From NCBI RefSeq assembly GCF_043099285.1, contig NZ_CP170723.1:1178001-1242000 (forward strand): a stretch of 64,000 bases of DNA, in the 5' to 3' direction. The notes under the pieces were generated by a model that was not told where the DNA came from, did no database searches, and worked only from the letters and a program-made list of their open reading frames with translations. This document shows positions 1 to 8,002 of the stretch, piece by piece. How positions within the stretch are numbered: position 1 is the stretch's first letter; every line of letters begins with the position of its first letter. Origin of the DNA: Oryzobacter telluris. GTDB taxonomy: Bacteria; Actinomycetota; Actinomycetes; Actinomycetales; Dermatophilaceae. The position numbers were made by a program, and so were the translations under genes.

Positions 1-90
1 CGTCGGCGCGAAGCCGAGGCCGGCGAGCGCGGCCGCGCCGCCGAGGATCAGCTGGCGGCGGCCGGGGGTGGGGAGGATGAGGTCGGTCAT
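1..90 (-). CDS. Secreted protein, N-terminal fragment (Tat-like signal)
   Basis: Only the first 30 codons are present; the gene runs leftward out of the window. The fragment has a short n-region, a twin arginine followed by QLIL, and then an Ala/Gly-rich hydrophobic stretch. That is the layout of a twin-arginine export signal, although the residue before the arginines is Gly rather than Ser/Thr. It sits 65 bp after the second permease of the sugar ABC operon and reads in the same direction. An exported glycoside hydrolase or other sugar-related protein would fit, but nothing in the visible part shows the function. Confidence 0.6.
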   Translation of the reverse strand, partial: MTDLILPTPGRRQLILGGAAALAGLGFAPT

Positions 91-155
91 GGTCGGACTC
101 CGTTCGTCGGTGCCGCTCGTGGCGGCCCGTTGCGGTGGTGGTCGTGCCTGGTCGG

Positions 156-980
156 TTACTTGATGCCGGTGGTGGCGATGCCCTCGATGACGCGGCGCTG
201 GAAGCCGAGGAAGACGAGCAGCATCGGGATGACCACGACGGTGGCTCCCGCGAGCAGCAGCCCGTAGTTCGTGGAGTTCTGGCCCTTGGCGTACAGGGCG
301 AGCGCCACGGGGAGGGTGTAGGTCTCCTCGGTCTGGGCCACGACGAGCGGCCAGAGGAAGTTGTTCCAGCTCCCGAGGAAGGTGAGGATGCCCAGGGTCG
401 CGAGGGCGGGTCCGCACAGCGGCAGGATGATCCGCGCGAAGATGCGCAGCTCACCTGCTCCGTCGACCCGTCCGGCGTCGAGCAGGTCCCTCGGCAGGCC
501 CATGATGAACTGCCGCATGAGGAAGACGCCGAAGGGCGCCGCCAGGAACGGCAGCATCAGCCCGGGGAGGGTGTCGATGAGCCCGGCGTTCGCCACGAGG
601 ACGAACAGGGGCACGAAGGTGACGACCCCGGGGATGAGCAGGGTGCCCATGACGACGGCGAACAGCGCCTTCTTCCCGCGGAACTCGAGCATCGCCAGGG
701 CGTAGCCGAGCATCGAGCAGAAGAGCAGGTTGCCGATGGTCACGACGGCGGCGACGACGGTGGAGTTGAAGAAGTAGGTGCCGAAGTCGAGCCGGGTGAA
801 CAGCTGCGTGTAGTTGTCCAGGCTGGCGTGCTCGGGCAGCCAGGTGGGCGGGCTCTGGCGCAGCTCGGTGGTCGACTTGAAGCTGCCGAGCACCATCCAG
901 AGGAACGGGGCGCCCACGACGAGGACGGCGAGGGTGAGCAGGGTGTAGAGCCACCACTTGCTGTTGCTGGTGCGGTTCAC
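156..980 (-). CDS. Carbohydrate ABC transporter permease, MalG type
   Basis: Inner-membrane subunit of a CUT1-type sugar importer, 274 residues with six predicted membrane segments. The cytoplasmic EAA loop is clear near residues 167-192 (DAGRVDGAGE, then an ILP ending); this loop docks on the ATPase subunit. It starts 7 bp after the stop of the MalF-type partner, so the two are co-transcribed. No ATPase gene is in the window. CUT1 systems of actinobacteria often share a single MsiK-type ATPase encoded elsewhere, which is the likely arrangement here. The sugar cannot be told from sequence. Confidence 0.9.
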   Translation of the reverse strand: MNRTSNSKWWLYTLLTLAVLVVGAPFLWMVLGSFKSTTELRQSPPTWLPEHASLDNYTQLFTRLDFGTYFFNSTVVAAVVTIGNLLFCSMLGYALAMLEFRGKKALFAVVMGTLLIPGVVTFVPLFVLVANAGLIDTLPGLMLPFLAAPFGVFLMRQFIMGLPRDLLDAGRVDGAGELRIFARIILPLCGPALATLGILTFLGSWNNFLWPLVVAQTEETYTLPVALALYAKGQNSTNYGLLLAGATVVVIPMLLVFLGFQRRVIEGIATTGIK

Positions 981-987
981 GGTGTGC

Positions 988-1941
988 TCACCCCTTCTCG
1001 CGCAGCGCGCGGAACTGGATCGCGGTGACGATGGCCACGACGACGAAGATGATGTAGCTGAGGGAGGCCGCGTACCCGTAGTTGCCGAAGCCGAACTGCT
1101 TGTACGTGTACATCGACATCGACACGGTGCTGTCGAGCGGGCCGCCGTTCGTCATGACGAAGGGCTCCTCGAAGAACTGCAGGTAGCCGATCATCGTCGT
1201 CACGGAGACGAAGAGGATCGTCGGCTTCATCAGCGGCAGGGTGATGTGCCGGAAGCGCTGCCACGCGCTGGCCCCGTCGATGGCGGCGGCCTCGTGGAGC
1301 ATCCACGGCACCGCCTGCAGCCCGGCGAGGAAGATGATCATGCCGGTGCCGAAGTTGCGCCAGGCGGCCATCATGATCAGCGCCGGCATCGACCAGTTCG
1401 GGTCGCCGAGCCAGTTCGGGCCGGTGATGCCGACCCAGCCGAGCACGGTGTTGATGAGGCCGAACTCGCCGTTGAGCAGGAACTGCCACACGACGGCGAC
1501 CGCGACGATCGAGGTGATGACCGGCAGGTAGAAGCCGAGCCGGAACGCCGCGCGGAACCGGGTGATCCCCCGGTCGAGCGCCACGGCGGCGGCCAGGGCC
1601 AGGAGCAGGGTGAGCGGCACGCCGATGACGACGAAGTACGCCGTGTTCCGGACGGCCCGCAGGAAGCCTGCGTCGGAGAAGGCCTTGACGTAGTTGTCGA
1701 AGCCGACGATGTCGACGGAGAAGGGGGTCCGCAGGTCCTTGGCCCGGGTGTCCGTGACGCTCATGAAGAGCGACTGCAGCACGGGCCAGACCGTGAAGAC
1801 GAGGAAGAGCAGGACGAACGGGATCGCGAGGACCCAGGCCGCCCGCCCCTCCCGGAGGCCCGTCCGAGGACGGGGCTTCCGGGAGGGAGAGGGGGTCTCC
1901 TCGCGGCGCGCGGTGTCCGCGCCGTCGGTGAGGGTGGTCAT
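988..1941 (-). CDS. Carbohydrate ABC transporter permease, MalF type
   Basis: First permease of the importer, 317 residues. A hydrophilic N-terminus of about 35 residues rich in Arg and Pro precedes the first membrane span. The EAA loop reads HEAAAIDGASAW and ends in LPLMKP. The start is the ATG at 1941, which leaves two bases after the stop of the binding-protein gene; the frame stays open further upstream but would run into that gene. Order and spacing with the binding protein and the MalG-type partner make a standard CUT1 operon. Confidence 0.9.
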   Translation of the reverse strand: MTTLTDGADTARREETPSPSRKPRPRTGLREGRAAWVLAIPFVLLFLVFTVWPVLQSLFMSVTDTRAKDLRTPFSVDIVGFDNYVKAFSDAGFLRAVRNTAYFVVIGVPLTLLLALAAAVALDRGITRFRAAFRLGFYLPVITSIVAVAVVWQFLLNGEFGLINTVLGWVGITGPNWLGDPNWSMPALIMMAAWRNFGTGMIIFLAGLQAVPWMLHEAAAIDGASAWQRFRHITLPLMKPTILFVSVTTMIGYLQFFEEPFVMTNGGPLDSTVSMSMYTYKQFGFGNYGYAASLSYIIFVVVAIVTAIQFRALREKG

Positions 1942-1943
1942 GA

Positions 1944-3221
1944 TCAGTTGCCGGTGCCGATCGACTCGGCCTGCGACTGGACGGTCTTGAGCGCGGCAGC
2001 CGGGTCGGCGCCGGTCTTGGTGACCTTCTCCATCTCGGTGTCGAAGGAGGTCACGACCTGCTCCCACGTCGGGAAGCTCGGGGGAGCCTGCGCGGTCTCG
2101 AGCTGCTTGCCGAACACGGCGAGCTTCTTGTCGGCGCTGAGGGCCGGGTCCTGCCACGCGCTCTTCACCGACGGGAGGTCGGTGGAGATGCCGTACCACT
2201 TGACCTGGGTCTTCGGGTCGCCGAGCCACTGCACGAACTTCCACGCGGTGTCGCGGTTCTTGGTGTTCTTGAAGACGACGAGGTTCGAGCCGCCGACGAA
2301 GGAGGACGAGGTCTTGTCAGCAGGGATCTGCATGACGTCGTACTTGTCCTTGAAGCCCTCGCCACCGGCCTTCTCGACCGCGGACATCATCCACGGGCCG
2401 GAGATGAACATGGGCACCTTGCCGCTGGCGAAGTCGGGCTCGGTGGTCGGCGTGGCCGGGGCGGCCTTGTCCGAGATGCCGTCGGTGAAGAACGACTGGT
2501 AGTACTGCGCCGCCTTGAGGATCTCGGGGCTGTCGAAGTTGTACGCCTTGCCGCCGTCCTTGGTGAGGTCGGCGCCCGCCGACCAGGCGAAGGGCATGAC
2601 CGACTGCCAGGAGCCGACGCCGCCGGCCTGCAGGCCGATGCCGTACTTGGCGCCCGCCTTGTCCTGCATCGCCTTGGCCATGTCCTTCAGGCCGGCCCAG
2701 GTGGTGGGGGGCGTGGTGATGCCGGCCTTCTTGGCCAGGTCGGTGCGGTAGTACACCAGGCGGGTCTCGACGTACCAGGGGATGCCGTAGGAGGTGCCGC
2801 CGACCTCGGTGGTCTTCTGGGCACCGTCGAAGAAGACGGACTTGTCGATCTCGCCGGGGGTGGCGTCGAGGGCGCCGAGGCCCGCGAACTCACCCATCCA
2901 GGTCGTGCCGACCATGGCGACGTCGGGCGTCTTGTTGGCCGTGATGGCGGTGGTGAACTTGTCGTGCGCGGCGTCCCACGGGATCGCGGTCACCTCGACC
3001 TTGGTGCCGGGGTTGGCGGCCTCGAACTCCTTGGTGAGCTGGGGGAGGTTCTCGCCCTCGGCGCCCATGGCCCACACGGTGATGGTGCCCTTGGCGGCGC
3101 CGGAGCCGACGGCCTTGCCGGTCTCGCCGGACGAGCTGTCGGCGCTCTCCCGACCGCAGCCGGTCAGGGCCAGGGTCAGGGCGGCCAGACTGGCCACGGT
3201 GATGGTGGAGGTGCGTCTCAT
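1944..3221 (-). CDS. Sugar-binding lipoprotein of the ABC importer
   Basis: Extracellular solute-binding protein family 1, 425 residues. The signal peptide ends in a lipobox (LALTGC), so the mature protein is a lipid-anchored surface protein. The body has the usual features of family 1, including an early FEAANPGTKVEV segment and later GTTWMGEF and SGPWMM segments. It captures the sugar and delivers it to the two permeases just downstream. It follows the LacI-type regulator by only 48 bp with no obvious separate operator, so one transcript from the regulator promoter may cover the whole operon. The ligand is unknown. Confidence 0.9.
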   Translation of the reverse strand: MRRTSTITVASLAALTLALTGCGRESADSSSGETGKAVGSGAAKGTITVWAMGAEGENLPQLTKEFEAANPGTKVEVTAIPWDAAHDKFTTAITANKTPDVAMVGTTWMGEFAGLGALDATPGEIDKSVFFDGAQKTTEVGGTSYGIPWYVETRLVYYRTDLAKKAGITTPPTTWAGLKDMAKAMQDKAGAKYGIGLQAGGVGSWQSVMPFAWSAGADLTKDGGKAYNFDSPEILKAAQYYQSFFTDGISDKAAPATPTTEPDFASGKVPMFISGPWMMSAVEKAGGEGFKDKYDVMQIPADKTSSSFVGGSNLVVFKNTKNRDTAWKFVQWLGDPKTQVKWYGISTDLPSVKSAWQDPALSADKKLAVFGKQLETAQAPPSFPTWEQVVTSFDTEMEKVTKTGADPAAALKTVQSQAESIGTGN

Positions 3222-3269
3222 CGAACTCTCTCTTTCTGGGTGGTGCTGGTTCTCATCGGAGGGGACTGG

Positions 3270-4298
3270 TCAGGGACGTGAGGGGGGTGGGCCGACCTCG
3301 CCGGGGCACCCGCACGAGCTGCGGATGACGACCTCGGTGGGCAGGACGTGGCGGACGGCGCTGGGCGCGGCACCGGACACGAGGTGGTGGAGGCGGTCGG
3401 CCGCGAGGGCGCCGACGGCCTGCACGGGCTGGCGCACGGTGGTGAGGCCGGGCCGCACGTAGCGGGAGGTCATGACGTCGTCCCAGCCGACGACGGCGAT
3501 GTCGCCGGGGACGGAGACGCCGCGGTCGGTGAGGCGGGCCATGATCGCGAGGGCGAGCTCGTCGTTGCCGCACACGAGGGCGTCGGTGTCGATGTCGCCG
3601 GCGACGATCCGCTCGGCCACCGCGGTGCCCTCCTCCTCGCGGAACGAGGCGAGGACGGGGGCTGCGGGCTCGAGGCCGCGGTCGTGGTGGGCGGCGAGGA
3701 AGCCCTGGTGGCGCTCGCCGACGTCGTGGGCCGCGGAGGGGTCACCGACGAAGCGCAGCCGGGTGCGCCCGTGGTCGAGGAGGTGCTCGGTGATCCGGCG
3801 GGCGCCCTCGATGTTCTCGGCGGTGACGGTCTCGATGCCCGAGCTCGCGTGGCCGGCGATGACGACGAGCGGCTTGGTGCTGCCCCCGACGTGCGCGACG
3901 TCGGAGCCGAGCACCGCGATGCCGTCGACGCGGGTGGCGAGGGTGCGCACGGCCTGGCCGCGGTCCTTCTTCGTCCCGGCGAGGACGAGCATGACGCTCT
4001 GGTCGAGCTGGGCGGCGCGGGTCTCGAAGCCGACGAGGAGCTCGGCGTAGTACGGACCGCTGAGCTCGGGGAGCACGAGGCCGTAGGTGTCGTGGTGGCG
4101 CACGGCCAGGCTGCGGGCGGCGCCGGAGGGGAGGTAGTCGAGCTGGTCGACCGCGGCGAGGACCTTCTGGCGGGTCTTCTCGGTGACGACCGGGGAACCC
4201 TGCAGGACCCGGGAGACGGTGGCGATCGACACCTGGGCGAGGTCGGCGACCGCGTAGATGGTCGCCGACTGCTGCCGGTTCCGTGCCTGTTCCGTCAT
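3270..4298 (-). CDS. LacI-family transcriptional regulator
   Basis: DNA-binding repressor, 342 residues. The N-terminal helix-turn-helix plus hinge is canonical (AVADLAQVSIATVSRVLQG near residues 16-34, followed by the YLPSGAARSLA hinge). The rest is a periplasmic-binding-protein-like effector domain. The ATG at 4298 has a GAGG ribosome site five bases upstream. A perfect-type LacI operator lies at 4311-4326, only 12 bp before the start, so the protein very likely represses itself together with the downstream importer until its sugar binds. The effector sugar is not predictable. Confidence 0.92.
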   Translation of the reverse strand: MTEQARNRQQSATIYAVADLAQVSIATVSRVLQGSPVVTEKTRQKVLAAVDQLDYLPSGAARSLAVRHHDTYGLVLPELSGPYYAELLVGFETRAAQLDQSVMLVLAGTKKDRGQAVRTLATRVDGIAVLGSDVAHVGGSTKPLVVIAGHASSGIETVTAENIEGARRITEHLLDHGRTRLRFVGDPSAAHDVGERHQGFLAAHHDRGLEPAAPVLASFREEEGTAVAERIVAGDIDTDALVCGNDELALAIMARLTDRGVSVPGDIAVVGWDDVMTSRYVRPGLTTVRQPVQAVGALAADRLHHLVSGAAPSAVRHVLPTEVVIRSSCGCPGEVGPPPSRP

Positions 4299-4310
4299 CT
4301 GCCCTCATCC

Positions 4311-4326
4311 TTGAAAGCGCTTACAA
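4311..4326. promoter_or_regulatory. LacI-type operator
   Basis: The 16-base sequence TTGAAAGCGCTTACAA is a near-perfect palindrome around a central CG and matches the AAGCGCTT core of LacI/CcpA-type operators. It lies immediately before the LacI-family gene, placed to block its promoter or transcription start. Assignment to this particular regulator is by position. Confidence 0.8.
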
Positions 4327-4446
4327 GATCAGGTTCGACCTTGCCCGGCCGACCCCGTGCCGTGGGGGCTAAGGAATGTCACGGTTTGGTAACGGCGCCG
4401 GATTCGTGCTCGGGAGGCCGGTGAACGGGCCCGTTCCCTGCGCGAT

Positions 4447-4486
4447 GAGTGCGCTCGCGGCGGCCCCGACGACCGTTTCCGCACTC
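4447..4486. repeat. 40-bp palindromic repeat, copy 1 (diverged)
   Basis: Same length and right arm (GTTTCCGCACTC) as the copies at 6873, 6934 and 29591. The left arm is decayed after GAGTGCG, so the hairpin is weaker. It lies in the intergenic space between the LacI-family gene and the leftward end of the ring-opening amidohydrolase gene. Confidence 0.65.
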
Positions 4487-4511
4487 ACGGCGACACCGGG
4501 GGGTGAACGCC

Positions 4512-4547
4512 GACGCGCCGCCCCCGCGGTGGCGGGGACGGCGCGTC
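4512..4547 (-). terminator. Hairpin terminator after the ring-opening amidohydrolase gene
   Basis: Arms GACGCGCCG and CGGCGCGTC pair perfectly, and inner CCCCCGC/GCGGGGA extends the stem around a short GGTG loop. It starts 51 bp beyond the stop at 4598 in the leftward direction. There is no clear U tract, as is common in high-GC actinobacteria. Confidence 0.6.
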
Positions 4548-4597
4548 GTCAGCGGGTGGAGCCGCTGGTCAGCCGGTCGGGCTGAGGTCCTTCGGGG

Positions 4598-5737
4598 TCA
4601 GGCGGTGGGCGGCCGGTAGCCGGTGGGCTCGCCCGCGCCGAGGTCGACGATGGCGGCCACGGGGCCGCCACCCTCGGGGCCCTGGTGGGCGGCGGAGACC
4701 GAGACGAAGACCGCCGGGTCGCCCGTGACCGACGCCGTGACGCCGCCGACGCAGGACTTGATCTGGCGGTGCCAGTGCACGTCGGAGTCGTCGAGCATCG
4801 CGTTGCGGCGACCGGCGACGGTGCCGTCCTGCGACGCCTCGCACTTGAGGAAGACGTTGACCAGCCGGCCGTCGAGGTCGCTGCGGTGCGGGCGCTCGGG
4901 GAGGTCGAGGCCGGCGTCCTTGATGGCGCCCCAGATGCCGTCCTGGTCGAGCGCGTCGTTCATCACCGAGTGGCCGATGCGGTAGCGGCCACCGACGCCG
5001 CGGGCGTTGCCCACGACCACGACCTGCGCCTGGTCGAGCTCGACACCCGAGGAGCACGAGGCGACCGAGGAGAACAGGTCGCGGTTGTGCATGACGTCGG
5101 CGTCGGTCGGCATCTCGATCTCACCGAGCGCCACGGCGATGCCGAGGGCGGTGCAGCCGTTGGACAGGTCCATCGACTCGTGGGTGTGCTCGGTCCACAC
5201 GTGCTTGCCGCGGCTCTTGGCGTCGCGGATGGTGTGGATGGTGAGCAGCGGGGTCTTGGTCTGCACGTAGTGGACGTCGGCGGGGTCCGTGATGCCGGCG
5301 CGCTCCATCGCCACCTTCACGGCGGCGGCGACCTTGCTCACCATCGGCACGTAGCCGATCTCCTCGGGGAGGAGCTGCTCGCTCATCGCGAAGCCGACGG
5401 TGAGGCGCGGCTCATCGGTCTGCTCGGCGGCCTCCGCCGGGACGGTGGCGAAGATCGTCGCGTGGGGGCTGATGACACCGTCGGTGCCACCGGACCACAC
5501 GATCGGGACCTCCTTGACCTTCGCGGCGTCGGCGCCCTTGGCGACGAGGACCTCGCGGAAGGCGCGGTCGGCGATGATGCGGGTGTAGTCGTTGACCCCG
5601 CCGTTGCCCTCGGTCTTGCCGATGATGGCGATGACGCGGCCGGCCTCCATCACGCCGGCGTCGATGAGCTTGCCGAGCTCGGAGGCGTCGGAGACGTTGT
5701 GGAGCGGGACCTTGCGGACCTCGATGGCGTCGGGCAC
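4598..5737 (-). CDS. Ring-opening amidohydrolase, probable barbiturase
   Basis: Member of the cyanuric acid hydrolase/barbiturase family, 379 residues, the family's normal length. The protein is built of three similar units, each supplying a catalytic Lys-Ser pair: K41 (GKTEGNG) with S82 (WSGGTDG), K161 (QTKTPLL) with S229/S230 (CSSGVE), and K298 (FLKCEAS) with S346 or S348. Family members open barbiturate to ureidomalonate or cyanuric acid to carboxybiuret. Neighbouring genes for a UraA-like permease, Mo hydroxylase, carbamate kinase and FdrA complex favour barbiturase, which is inference. The start is GTG at 5737, preceded by AGGAAGGAA; it lies 56 bp after carbamate kinase in the same operon. 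Confidence 0.85.
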   Translation of the reverse strand: MPDAIEVRKVPLHNVSDASELGKLIDAGVMEAGRVIAIIGKTEGNGGVNDYTRIIADRAFREVLVAKGADAAKVKEVPIVWSGGTDGVISPHATIFATVPAEAAEQTDEPRLTVGFAMSEQLLPEEIGYVPMVSKVAAAVKVAMERAGITDPADVHYVQTKTPLLTIHTIRDAKSRGKHVWTEHTHESMDLSNGCTALGIAVALGEIEMPTDADVMHNRDLFSSVASCSSGVELDQAQVVVVGNARGVGGRYRIGHSVMNDALDQDGIWGAIKDAGLDLPERPHRSDLDGRLVNVFLKCEASQDGTVAGRRNAMLDDSDVHWHRQIKSCVGGVTASVTGDPAVFVSVSAAHQGPEGGGPVAAIVDLGAGEPTGYRPPTA

Positions 5738-5793
5738 GGTGCGTTCCTTCCTGGGTCGGCCGGTGGCCGGTGGGTGCGGTGCGGTTCTGGTGG

Positions 5794-6735
5794 TCAGGAG
5801 ATCTCGGGCTCGATGACGGTGCCGAAGCCGCCCTCGACCGCCTCGGTGATGTGGGTGAGCGAGGTGATGACGGCGCGCGGGCCGCCGCCCTCGACGAAGC
5901 GCGTGGCGGCGTCGACCTTCGGGCCCATCGAGCCGGAGGCGAACTGCCCGGACTCGGTGTGCCGCCGCATCTCGGCGAGGGACACGCGACCGAGGTCGCG
6001 CTGCTGCGGGGTGCCCCAGTCGACGGCGGCGTGGTCGACGTCGGTGGCGATGACGAGGACGTCGGCGTCGAGGGTGCGGGCGAGCAGGGCGGCGGTGAGG
6101 TCCTTGTCGATGACGGCCTCGACGCCACGCAGGCGGCCGTCGTCGCCGCGGACGACGGGAATGCCGCCACCACCGGCGGCGACGACGACGTGGCCGGCGG
6201 CCAGCAGGGCGCGGATGGGCTCGACGTCGACGACCTCGAGCGGCTCGGGGGAGGCGACGACGCGCCGCCAGCCCTTGTCGCCGCGGTCCTCCCAGACCTG
6301 GCCGTGCGCGACCATGGCCTTCGCCTGGTCCTCGGCGAGGTAGCGGCCGATCGGCTTCGTCGGGTGGGTGAAGCCGGGGTCGTCGCGGTCGACGAGCGTG
6401 CGGGTGACGAGGGCCGCGACGGGGTGCGTGGTGCCGGCGGCGGCGAGGGCGCCGTCGAGGGCGTCGAGGATGGCGAAGCCGAGGGTGCCCTGCGTCTGGG
6501 CGCCGCACCAGTCGAGCGGGACCGGGGGGACGACGTGCGCGGCGAGCTCGTTCTTCACGAGCAGGTTGCCGACCTGGGGGCCGTTGCCGTGGGTGATGAC
6601 GAGCTCGTGGCCCTCGGCGACGAGCCGCGCCGCGGCCTCCATCGCCACGCCGACGGCGGCCAGCTGGGCGTCGGGGGTCGCGCTGCCGTCGGCGGCCGTC
6701 ATGGCGTTGCCGCCGAGCGCGAGCAGGACCCGCAT
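5794..6735 (-). CDS. arcC: Carbamate kinase
   Basis: Amino-acid-kinase-fold enzyme of 313 residues that makes ATP from carbamoyl phosphate and ADP, releasing carbamate (ammonia plus CO2). Visible motifs are LALGGNA at the N-terminus, the HGNGPQVGN substrate loop, the AGGGGIPV glycine-rich loop, and DKDLTAALLA with TDVD in the nucleotide region. The ATG at 6735 is chosen over a GTG nine bases upstream because GGAGG then sits eight bases before it. There is no arginine deiminase or ornithine transcarbamylase nearby. The gene is paired with the ring-opening amidohydrolase, so its carbamoyl phosphate most likely comes from the FdrA-type carbamoyltransferase at 29123-32960. Confidence 0.9.
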   Translation of the reverse strand: MRVLLALGGNAMTAADGSATPDAQLAAVGVAMEAAARLVAEGHELVITHGNGPQVGNLLVKNELAAHVVPPVPLDWCGAQTQGTLGFAILDALDGALAAAGTTHPVAALVTRTLVDRDDPGFTHPTKPIGRYLAEDQAKAMVAHGQVWEDRGDKGWRRVVASPEPLEVVDVEPIRALLAAGHVVVAAGGGGIPVVRGDDGRLRGVEAVIDKDLTAALLARTLDADVLVIATDVDHAAVDWGTPQQRDLGRVSLAEMRRHTESGQFASGSMGPKVDAATRFVEGGGPRAVITSLTHITEAVEGGFGTVIEPEIS

Positions 6736-6808
6736 CCTCGCCACCTCCAGATCGCCCGGGCGGGGTGCCCGATGACGTCGACCCTAGGAGCCCCGCTGCG
6801 CACGGGCG

Positions 6809-6823
6809 TTGTCGAGACCTGCC
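6809..6823 (+). promoter_or_regulatory. Candidate PucR-regulon motif, copy before carbamate kinase
   Basis: TTGTCGAGACCTGCC, 74 bp upstream of the carbamate kinase start. It matches the motif YTGTCRNRWYCTGCC also found at 10790, 16924 and 27635, each upstream of a transcription unit of the same island. Function as an operator is inference. Confidence 0.45.
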
Positions 6824-6872
6824 CAACGGGGCGCTCCCGGTTGGCACTTCCGCCCCATGGCCACGCAGGCGC

Positions 6873-6912
6873 GAGTGCGGAAGTGGTTGCCCCCGCCACC
6901 GTTTCCGCACTC
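6873..6912. repeat. 40-bp palindromic repeat, copy 2
   Basis: Arms GAGTGCGGAA and TTCCGCACTC are perfect, and inner GTGG/CCAC adds to the stem around a C-rich loop. It differs from the reverse complement of copy 4 (29591-29630) by one base. The third copy follows after 21 bp in the same orientation. Confidence 0.85.
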
Positions 6913-6933
6913 GCTGCAGAGCCAGCCAGCCGC

Positions 6934-6973
6934 GAGTGCGGAAGTGGTTGCCCCGGCCACCGTTTCCGCACTC
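6934..6973. repeat. 40-bp palindromic repeat, copy 3
   Basis: Identical to copy 2 except for one loop base (CCCCGG in place of CCCCCG). Flanked by GC on the left and GC on the right, so the paired arms can extend by two bases. Confidence 0.85.
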
Positions 6974-7054
6974 GCGGGCGGTGGGGCGAGGGGGCGTGCT
7001 CGGCGGGTGGGACCGGCGTTCCGTGGTGGGGCGGCTGTGGGGGATGCTGGCGCC

Positions 7055-7993
7055 ATGGCACCCAAGGTCTCCGACCGCACCTGGCTCGTCGCCCTCGCCG
7101 CGTCCTTCTGGGGCCTGTCGGCCCTGTGGCGCGGCCCTCTCGCGAAGGAGTACCCGGCCCTCGCGATCGTCTTCTGGGAGCATCTCGTCCTCGTGCTGCT
7201 CGTCAGCCCGTTCCTCGTGCGTGCCGTCCGGCACCTGCTCGCCTCCAGCACGCGGACGAAGCTGAGCGTCCTCGTCATCGGGGCGGGGTCGTCGGCGCTG
7301 GCCACGACCCTGTTCACGGCGGCCTTCCGCCTCGGCGACCCCATCACGCCGCAGGTGCTGCAGAAGCTCCAGCCGCTCATCGCGGTGGGGCTCGCGGCGG
7401 TCGTGCTCGGCGAGCGGCTGCGACCGACCTACGCGTGGTTCCTGGCGCCGGCGCTCGTCGGGGCGTGGCTGCTCGCCTTCGCCGACCCGTTCGGGGTCAC
7501 GGTGTCGAGCGCGCAGGCCGCGCTGCTGGCGGTTGGCGCCGCGGCGCTGTGGGCGGCCGGGACGGTGCTGGGCCGGGCGGCCCGCGCCGAGCTGTCGTTC
7601 ACCGACCTCACGGCGCTGCGGTTCGGCGTCGGGCTCGTGACGCTCCTCGTCATCAGCCTCGTCACGTCGACCCCGCTGGCCCTCGGCCTCGATGCCGCGC
7701 CGAACATCCTTCTCCTGGCGCTCTTCCCGGGCCTCATCGCGCTGGTGCTGTACTACCTGGCCCTCGGGCGGACGCCGGCCTCGCGGGCGACGCTGGCCGA
7801 GCTCGCCTTCCCGGTGACCGCGGCGATCGTCGGCATCGTGGCCTTCGGGGCCCGGCCCACGGCCACCCAGTGGCTGGGGGTCGCGATCGTGCTGGCCTCG
7901 GTGGTCGGGCTCGCGCTGCACGAGCAGCGCAGCAGCCGGCCGTCGGTCGACGCCCCGGTGCGCGCCGAGGACGCCCTCGCCCCCGCGCGCTGA
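7055..7993 (+). CDS. EamA/DMT-family membrane transporter
   Basis: Polytopic membrane protein of 312 residues with about ten hydrophobic segments in two similar halves, the EamA (drug/metabolite transporter, formerly DUF6) pattern. The second half starts near residue 148 and contains the typical ALWAAGTVLGR stretch. Family members usually export amino acids, bases or related metabolites. The ATG at 7055 follows a G-rich ribosome site; an upstream ATG at 7044 is out of frame. It stands alone on the plus strand and converges on the carboxyltransferase gene with nine bases between stops. A role in moving intermediates of the surrounding pathway is possible but unproven. Confidence 0.8.
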   Translation: MAPKVSDRTWLVALAASFWGLSALWRGPLAKEYPALAIVFWEHLVLVLLVSPFLVRAVRHLLASSTRTKLSVLVIGAGSSALATTLFTAAFRLGDPITPQVLQKLQPLIAVGLAAVVLGERLRPTYAWFLAPALVGAWLLAFADPFGVTVSSAQAALLAVGAAALWAAGTVLGRAARAELSFTDLTALRFGVGLVTLLVISLVTSTPLALGLDAAPNILLLALFPGLIALVLYYLALGRTPASRATLAELAFPVTAAIVGIVAFGARPTATQWLGVAIVLASVVGLALHEQRSSRPSVDAPVRAEDALAPAR

Positions 7994-8002
7994 GGCCGAC
8001 CG

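Larger units (their letters stand above)
6736..7054. other. Divergent intergenic region, 319 bp, no gene
   Basis: Separates carbamate kinase (leftward) from the EamA transporter (rightward). It holds one copy of the island's 15-bp motif (6809-6823) and two close copies of the 40-bp palindromic repeat (6873-6912, 6934-6973). No credible small gene or RNA was recognised. Confidence 0.6.

Noticed and set aside
4598..5737. Cyanuric acid hydrolase (s-triazine degradation).
   Set aside because: Family membership alone allows it, but there are no biuret or allophanate hydrolase genes nearby. The permease and FdrA modules fit barbiturate better. It stays as an alternative until assayed.
5794..6735. 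Carbamate kinase as part of the arginine deiminase pathway.
   Set aside because: No arginine deiminase, ornithine carbamoyltransferase or arginine/ornithine antiporter gene is present in the window.
6873..6973. The two adjacent palindromic repeats as a short CRISPR array.
   Set aside because: Only two copies with a 21-bp gap, each internally palindromic over its whole length, with other copies far away including one inverted inside a gene. There are no cas genes.
4598..7921. One 1107-codon minus-strand frame covering the amidohydrolase and extending past carbamate kinase.
   Set aside because: Only the C-terminal 379 codons match the barbiturase family. The rest is an out-of-frame shadow of the carbamate kinase and intergenic repeats. 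The GTG at 5737 has a good ribosome site.
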